From: JAMXLO01 sp041487355
GTDB taxonomy: Bacteria > Pseudomonadota > Alphaproteobacteria > Acetobacterales > Acetobacteraceae
Length of the DNA stretch: 28,830 nt
Assembly (NCBI GenBank): GCA_041487355.1
Contig: JBGPND010000046.1
Span: 1-28,830, forward strand
Direction: 5' to 3'
Shown: one piece after another, positions 24,917 through 28,830 of the stretch
How positions within the stretch are numbered: position 1 is the first letter of the stretch
How the letters are laid out: each line of letters begins with the position of its first letter
Position numbers and translations under genes: made by a program
Notes under the pieces: model-generated
Told to the model about the DNA's origin: nothing
Database searches by the model: none
What the model saw: only the letters and a program-made list of their open reading frames with translations

Positions 24917-25764
24917 GTGCCGTCGGCACGATGGAGACGTGGTCGGGCAAGGATCGTGGCGACGAGAATTTTCCGGTCGGCTCGCTGCTGATCCGGCGCG
25001 ACCTGCGCGCGCACGTGCACGCGTTCTACGCGTTCGCACGCAACGCCGACGACATCGCCGATTCCGCCACCCTGCCGGCGGAGGAGAAGATCGCGCGGCT
25101 GGATGCGATGGAGGATGTGCTGCTCGGCCGCCGCGACACCGGCTCGCCGAGCGCCGCGCGCTTGCGCGCCAGCCTGGCTGAGACCGGGGTTACGCCGCGC
25201 CATTCGACCGATCTGCTGATCGCATTCCGCCGCGACGCGACAAAGCTGCGCTATGCGAAATGGGACGAGCTTTGCGATTACTGCCGCTATTCCGCGATGC
25301 CGGTCGGGCGCCACGTGCTGGATCTGCATGGCGAGGATCGCGCGACCTACGAGCCATCCGATGCCCTCTGCGCCTCGCTGCAGGTGCTGAACCATTTGCA
25401 GGATTGTGCCAAGGACCTGGCCGCGCTGGATCGCTGTTACCTGCCGCTGGACCTGCTGATGCGCTGCGGCGCGTCGGTGGACGACCTGCGCGGCCCCGCC
25501 GAAACGTCGGGCCTGCGCCGCGTATTCGATCTGCTGCTCGATCATGTGGATGCGCTGAACGCGGCGGCGATCGAACTGCCGCGCCGCTCGCGAAGTCGCA
25601 GGCTGAGACTGGAGACGGCGGTCATCGTTGGCCTCGCGCATCGGCTGGCGCGAAGGCTGCGCCGCGGTGACCCGCTCGCGCGGCGTGTGCGTCTGACCAA
25701 GGCGGACGCAGCAGGCAGTGTGCTGTCGGCGTTGCGCTTCCTGCCGCTGGCGCCGGACAGATGA
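24913..25764 (+). CDS. hpnC: Hydroxysqualene synthase HpnC
   Basis: 283 residues of the squalene/phytoene synthase fold. In the bacterial three-enzyme route to squalene, HpnC turns presqualene diphosphate into hydroxysqualene. The opening DENFPVGSLLIRRDLRAHVHAFYAFARNADDIAD has the first Asp motif (D46-x3-D50). The second is in HLQDCAKDL. RRDATKLRYAKWDELCDYCRYSAMPVGRHVL is typical HpnC. The start ATG overlaps the hpnB stop (ATGA), and the stop overlaps hpnD in the same way. The upstream open frame from 24790 lies within hpnB and is not used. Confidence 0.96.
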   Translation: MSAVGTMETWSGKDRGDENFPVGSLLIRRDLRAHVHAFYAFARNADDIADSATLPAEEKIARLDAMEDVLLGRRDTGSPSAARLRASLAETGVTPRHSTDLLIAFRRDATKLRYAKWDELCDYCRYSAMPVGRHVLDLHGEDRATYEPSDALCASLQVLNHLQDCAKDLAALDRCYLPLDLLMRCGASVDDLRGPAETSGLRRVFDLLLDHVDALNAAAIELPRRSRSRRLRLETAVIVGLAHRLARRLRRGDPLARRVRLTKADAAGSVLSALRFLPLAPDR

Positions 25765-26612
25765 CCCCCCTCAACGCGGCGCAGGCCGATCTCGATGCGG
25801 TGGAGGCGGTTGTGCGCGCCGCGGGCACCTCGTTCTACCGCGGCATGCGCGTGCTGCCGCCCGATCGCCGCCACGCGATGTATGCGATCTACGCCTTCTG
25901 CCGCATCGTGGATGACATCGCGGACGAAGACGGGGCGTTTGCCGACAAGCTGCCAAGGCTCGCGGTGTGGCGTGAACGGGTGGCCGGATTGTACCACGGT
26001 CAGGCCGACGGACCGGTCACCCGTGTCCTGGTAGCCGCGGTGCAGTGCTACGGCCTTCGCCAGGAGGATTTCCTGGCGGTGGTCGACGGCATGCAGATGG
26101 ACGCGGAAGCCGCCATCGTCGCGCCGGACCTCGCCACGCTCGACCTTTATTGCGACCGGGTCGCCGCCGCGGTCGGGCGGCTTTCGGTGCGGGCCTTCGG
26201 CGACTCCTCGGCTGCCGCCGACCTGGTGGCCCACTCGCTGGGCCGCGCGCTGCAACTCACCAACATCCTGCGCGATGTGCAGGAGGATGCCGAGCGCGGG
26301 AGGCTCTACCTGCCGCGCGAATGGTTGGACGCAGCGGCGGTGCCGCATGATCCGTCGGCGGCATTGCGCGCGCCTGGCCTGCCGCTCGTCTGTGCTTGCG
26401 TCGCGGCGCTGGCGCATGAGCATTTCCGCGCGGCGCGGGAGGCGATGCGGCGCTGCGATGCGAGGGCGATGAAGCCGGCGCGGCTCATGGGGGCGACCTA
26501 CGCCGCCGTACTTTCGCGGCTGGAGCGCCGCGGCTGGTCACGGCCAGACGAACGCGTAAGCCTGCCCGTCTGGCAGAAGCTGTGGCTCGCGCTGCGCTAC
26601 GGCGTGGCGTAG
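25761..26612 (+). CDS. hpnD: Presqualene diphosphate synthase HpnD
   Basis: 283 residues. It condenses two farnesyl diphosphates to presqualene diphosphate, the step before HpnC. The first Asp motif is in YAFCRIVDDIADEDG (44-58), and the second in LTNILRDVQEDAERGRLYLPREW. The head SFYRGMRVLPPDRRHAMYAIY is characteristic of HpnD. The ATG overlaps the hpnC stop by four bases. It is the last gene of the operon, since the next gene, 14 bases away, is convergent. hpnE (hydroxysqualene reductase) and shc (hopene cyclase), frequent next genes in other hopanoid loci, are absent from the window. Confidence 0.96.
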   Translation: MTPLNAAQADLDAVEAVVRAAGTSFYRGMRVLPPDRRHAMYAIYAFCRIVDDIADEDGAFADKLPRLAVWRERVAGLYHGQADGPVTRVLVAAVQCYGLRQEDFLAVVDGMQMDAEAAIVAPDLATLDLYCDRVAAAVGRLSVRAFGDSSAAADLVAHSLGRALQLTNILRDVQEDAERGRLYLPREWLDAAAVPHDPSAALRAPGLPLVCACVAALAHEHFRAAREAMRRCDARAMKPARLMGATYAAVLSRLERRGWSRPDERVSLPVWQKLWLALRYGVA

Positions 26613-26621
26613 CGCGAGCCA
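26583..26621. terminator. Stem-loop at the 3' end of hpnD, between convergent genes
   Basis: TGGCTCGCGCTGCGC (26583-26597) and GCGTAGCGCGAGCCA (26607-26621) pair over 15 positions with one mismatch. The loop is 9 bases. The stem covers the last codons and the TAG of hpnD and ends 6 bases before the stop codon of the convergent gene. No T-run follows. Confidence 0.45.
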
Positions 26622-26626
26622 ATCTG

Positions 26627-28830
26627 TCACGCCCGGCGGCGGGTTGCCGGGCGCGTGGGAAAGGCGTTTACCCAGCGCCGTGCGGCTTCGAGCTCGGGCC
26701 CGGTGACCACCAGCGGCGCACAGGCCTCGGCTTCCCACACACGCGACGCAAAATCCGGATGGAGCGCGATCGGCCCACCGCCATTGGCGAAATTGCCGCG
26801 GTCGCCGGTGTCCAGGTAGCTCTCGGTCGGCAGGCCATCCGCCAGCAGCACGTCATGCCGTGGCAGCTCGACATGGTAGTAGGTTACCTCGTCGACCGGC
26901 ACCTGCGCGATCACCGCGCCGTCGATCAGGTACTTCACCGGGATCAGCGCGTCCACCACGAACACCGCGTGATCCGGCGACAGGTAGAGATCCCGGCAGG
27001 GCCGCCCTGGTCCGAATGCATGGGCCGAAACCCGCACCGGCCAGACCTTGTGCGGCTCAGGGTGGCGAGTGCAGTCCACCGTGCGGTGGCCGATCCAGAT
27101 GACTTCCCGCGACCCCCACCCCAACCCTCCCCCGCTTCGCGGGAGAGGGGGTTCAGTGCCAACACCCCCTCTCCCGCGCAGCGGGGGAGGGTTGGGGTGG
27201 GGGTGGCGGAGCACCACCTGTACCCGGTCGCCGACGCGCAGATCCTCCACCGCAACCTCGCCACGCTCGGTGCTGATCCGCGTCCCAGCCACGAAGCACG
27301 GCGCGGTGCCGATCCCGCCCGTGCCGTTCACCCCCAGATTGCTGCCGGTCACCGACGAACCAAACTGCAACGTGCCGATCGTCGCACTCGAGCCATCGAA
27401 CAGCGTCAGCACATGCGTCGAGGCATCGAAGCTGTCCGAGGCGATCGACGTGCCCTGCACGATGATCGCATCGCCGGTGATGAAGTCGCCGATCGTCGCG
27501 CCAAACCCGCCGAGCGTGCCGATCGTCAGGATCCCCGTCCCGTCGGTGAACGTCACCGTCTGGGTGGCCGCGACGCTGCCGGCATTCACCGTCAGGTTGC
27601 CGCCGGTATCGATCTCCAGCACGCCGGTGCCGGTGATCACCGGCGCGACCAGCGTCTCGGTGCCGCTGGCGGCGAACAGCGTGCCGGTGTTGACGATCGA
27701 CACCGTGGCGGTGATGGCGCCCTTGCCGCCGGCGCGGCCGGTGTTGTTGACCACGCTCGGGTCGATGATGCCGCCGAACTGGATCAGCTTGCCCGACGCG
27801 CCGATGTTGATGTTGTCGTGCACCGTCAGCTCGGTTCCGCTGCCCAGCGTCAGCACCGCCGTGCCGGCATCGCCGAGGCTCAGGCTGTGCGCGATGTTGA
27901 GCTGGCTGCCGTTGCCCTCGATGTCGACATTGCCGGAGCTGCCGGCCTGCACGCCGATATCGGCGTTGTCGGCGGTCACCACGGCGCCCGACAGGATCGA
28001 CAGTTCCGCGGCGGTGGCGTCGCCGACGATGAGCGAGCCGGCGAGCGTGAGGTTACTGCCGGTGCCGACCACCGAGACGATGCCCGAGCCGCCGGCCAGC
28101 ACGCCGATATCGGCCCGATCGAAGGTGACCGTGCCGCCGGCGCTGATCGCCAGCGAACCCGCACCGCCGTCACCTACCAGGAGCGGGCCGGGCGACTGCC
28201 AGGTCGACCCGGTGCCGTTGACGACCACATTCGATCCGTCGCTGCCCGAGCCGGAGGCGATGGCGTCCGTTCCACTGCTCGTCTGGACCAGTCCGCCCGC
28301 CGTGACCAGCAGCCAGCCAAAATCGCCGGCGCCAACGGTGACGTCGCCGACATTGTCGATCGTTGATCCGGTCCCGCTGACCGTTACGGCCCCGCCGCCG
28401 CTGGCGTCCGAGATGGCAAGGCCCCCGGTATTCCAGGTCCCTCCATTGGTGATGGCAACCGGACCCGTGACCGTCTCCGAACCCGAACCCGCCAGCGTGA
28501 CCGGCAGTGTGGGGAGATAGCTGTAGCTCACGGTGACTGTCGCACCGGCCTCGGCGATCAGCCTGGCCAGCAGGTTCCCCGGCCCGTCCAGACTCGACGT
28601 GCCCGAGGCGGCGATGGGGACCGCCACGCTGCCCTGGCCGGTGAATGCCGCCAGACCGCCTGGGCCGGTCAACTGACTGCCGATCGTCGTCGTCTGCGTC
28701 AGGCCATGGTCGATGCGGCCGGAAGTCCCGGCGAAGTCCTGGGTGCCATCGTAGCCTACCAGCAGCATGGAATCGCTGACCGTGGCGGCGACAGCCTCGG
28801 TCGTTCCGGGAAGGTCCAGCGAGAGCGTCG
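26627..28830 (-). CDS. Beta-helix repeat protein with C-terminal Hint domain (5' end beyond window)
   Basis: The minus strand stays open from the right edge to a stop at 26627, about 733 codons. An internal ATG at 28768 is not the real start, because upstream codons remain open. The N-terminal two thirds is Gly/Ser/Thr/Val-rich, with at least four units of about 48 residues. Each has a VxVxGTGS segment, then (L/V)xVGDxxxGxLxIxxGGxVT, typical of autotransporter or AIDA-like beta-helices. From Cys (codon 27296-27298) a Hint_2 domain begins, CFVAGTRISTERGEVAVEDLRVGD. It continues as VIWIGHRTVDCTRHPEPHKVWPVRV, DLYLSPDHAVFV, KYLIDGAVIAQ and TYYHVELPRHDVLLADGLPTESYLDTG. Hint domains can self-cleave, but that activity is not shown here. 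A palindromic repeat interrupts the Hint domain in frame. Likely surface or secreted; no export signal is visible. Confidence 0.88.
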   Translation of the reverse strand, partial: TLSLDLPGTTEAVAATVSDSMLLVGYDGTQDFAGTSGRIDHGLTQTTTIGSQLTGPGGLAAFTGQGSVAVPIAASGTSSLDGPGNLLARLIAEAGATVTVSYSYLPTLPVTLAGSGSETVTGPVAITNGGTWNTGGLAISDASGGGAVTVSGTGSTIDNVGDVTVGAGDFGWLLVTAGGLVQTSSGTDAIASGSGSDGSNVVVNGTGSTWQSPGPLLVGDGGAGSLAISAGGTVTFDRADIGVLAGGSGIVSVVGTGSNLTLAGSLIVGDATAAELSILSGAVVTADNADIGVQAGSSGNVDIEGNGSQLNIAHSLSLGDAGTAVLTLGSGTELTVHDNINIGASGKLIQFGGIIDPSVVNNTGRAGGKGAITATVSIVNTGTLFAASGTETLVAPVITGTGVLEIDTGGNLTVNAGSVAATQTVTFTDGTGILTIGTLGGFGATIGDFITGDAIIVQGTSIASDSFDASTHVLTLFDGSSATIGTLQFGSSVTGSNLGVNGTGGIGTAPCFVAGTRISTERGEVAVEDLRVGDRVQVVLRHPHPNPPPLRGRGGVGTEPPLPRSGGGLGWGSREVIWIGHRTVDCTRHPEPHKVWPVRVSAHAFGPGRPCRDLYLSPDHAVFVVDALIPVKYLIDGAVIAQVPVDEVTYYHVELPRHDVLLADGLPTESYLDTGDRGNFANGGGPIALHPDFASRVWEAEACAPLVVTGPELEAARRWVNAFPTRPATRRRA
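27113..27203. repeat. 91-bp palindromic repeat inside the Hint-domain coding sequence
   Basis: Arms 27113-27152 and 27164-27203 are complementary over 40 bases with one mismatch (near 27136 and 27180), around an 11-base loop. The arms start CCCCCACCCCAACCCTCCCC. Read on the coding strand it gives a Pro/Gly-rich insert of about 32 residues: HPHPNPPPLRG, then RGGVGTEPPLPRSG, then GGLGWGS. It contains no stop in the host frame. Such HPHPNPPP/GGGLGWG palindromes are widespread dispersed repeats in proteobacteria, normally intergenic. Confidence 0.92.

Noticed and set aside
26582..28520. Long plus-strand open frames opposite the Hint protein
   Set aside because: They are antisense shadows of a repetitive GC-rich gene. 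Their low-complexity Pro/Val/Ala/Ser sequence matches no fold, and the minus-strand frame has clear Hint motifs.

Overview
The window is high-GC DNA, most likely from an alphaproteobacterium of the Rhodospirillales/Acetobacteraceae type. This is an inference from three things: the hopanoid genes hpnA-B-C-D in tight overlap, a large beta-helix protein ending in a Hint domain, and dense ATGA-coupled operons. No rRNA gene or other definitive taxonomic marker is present.

Left part (1-5700) looks like an accessory, rearranged zone. It holds the N-terminal end of an IS630-type transposase running off the left edge, a polytopic membrane protein, and a complete IS1595-family insertion sequence (2158-3197) with 24-bp terminal inverted repeats and a clean 8-bp target duplication. 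It also holds a Uma2-family PD-(D/E)XK protein, an acyl-CoA dehydrogenase-like flavoprotein, about 500 bases without a convincing gene, and a tRNA-Gln(CTG).

The middle part (5800-19250) is a cell-surface polysaccharide region. A four-gene operon, rfbB-rfbA-rfbC-rfbD on the minus strand, makes dTDP-L-rhamnose from glucose-1-phosphate. A fluoride channel gene (crcB/fluC) and a divergent MarR-EmrA-EmrB-type efflux operon sit between it and a group of glycosyltransferases. That group consists of a 1178-residue protein with three predicted glycosyltransferase domains behind a block of short repeats, two tandemly duplicated 262-residue glycosyltransferases, and one more GT2 enzyme on the opposite strand. 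Rhamnose made by the rfb operon could feed these enzymes, but their acceptors cannot be read from sequence.

The right part (19370-28830) holds a split chromate-transporter pair, a divergent aldo/keto reductase, hpnL, and divergent to it the translationally coupled operon hpnA-hpnB-hpnC-hpnD (hopanoid/squalene synthesis). hpnE, which completes squalene formation, does not follow hpnD. Instead a convergent gene for a large repetitive beta-helix protein with a C-terminal Hint domain runs off the right edge. A 91-bp near-perfect palindromic repeat sits in frame inside the Hint domain, which is the most unusual single feature.

Two copies of a second palindromic repeat family lie in intergenic DNA (19286-19362 and 21566-21647). 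Three convergent gene pairs meet within 8-32 bases, at GC-rich inverted repeats that overlap their stop codons. No CRISPR array, prophage or obvious defence island was found.
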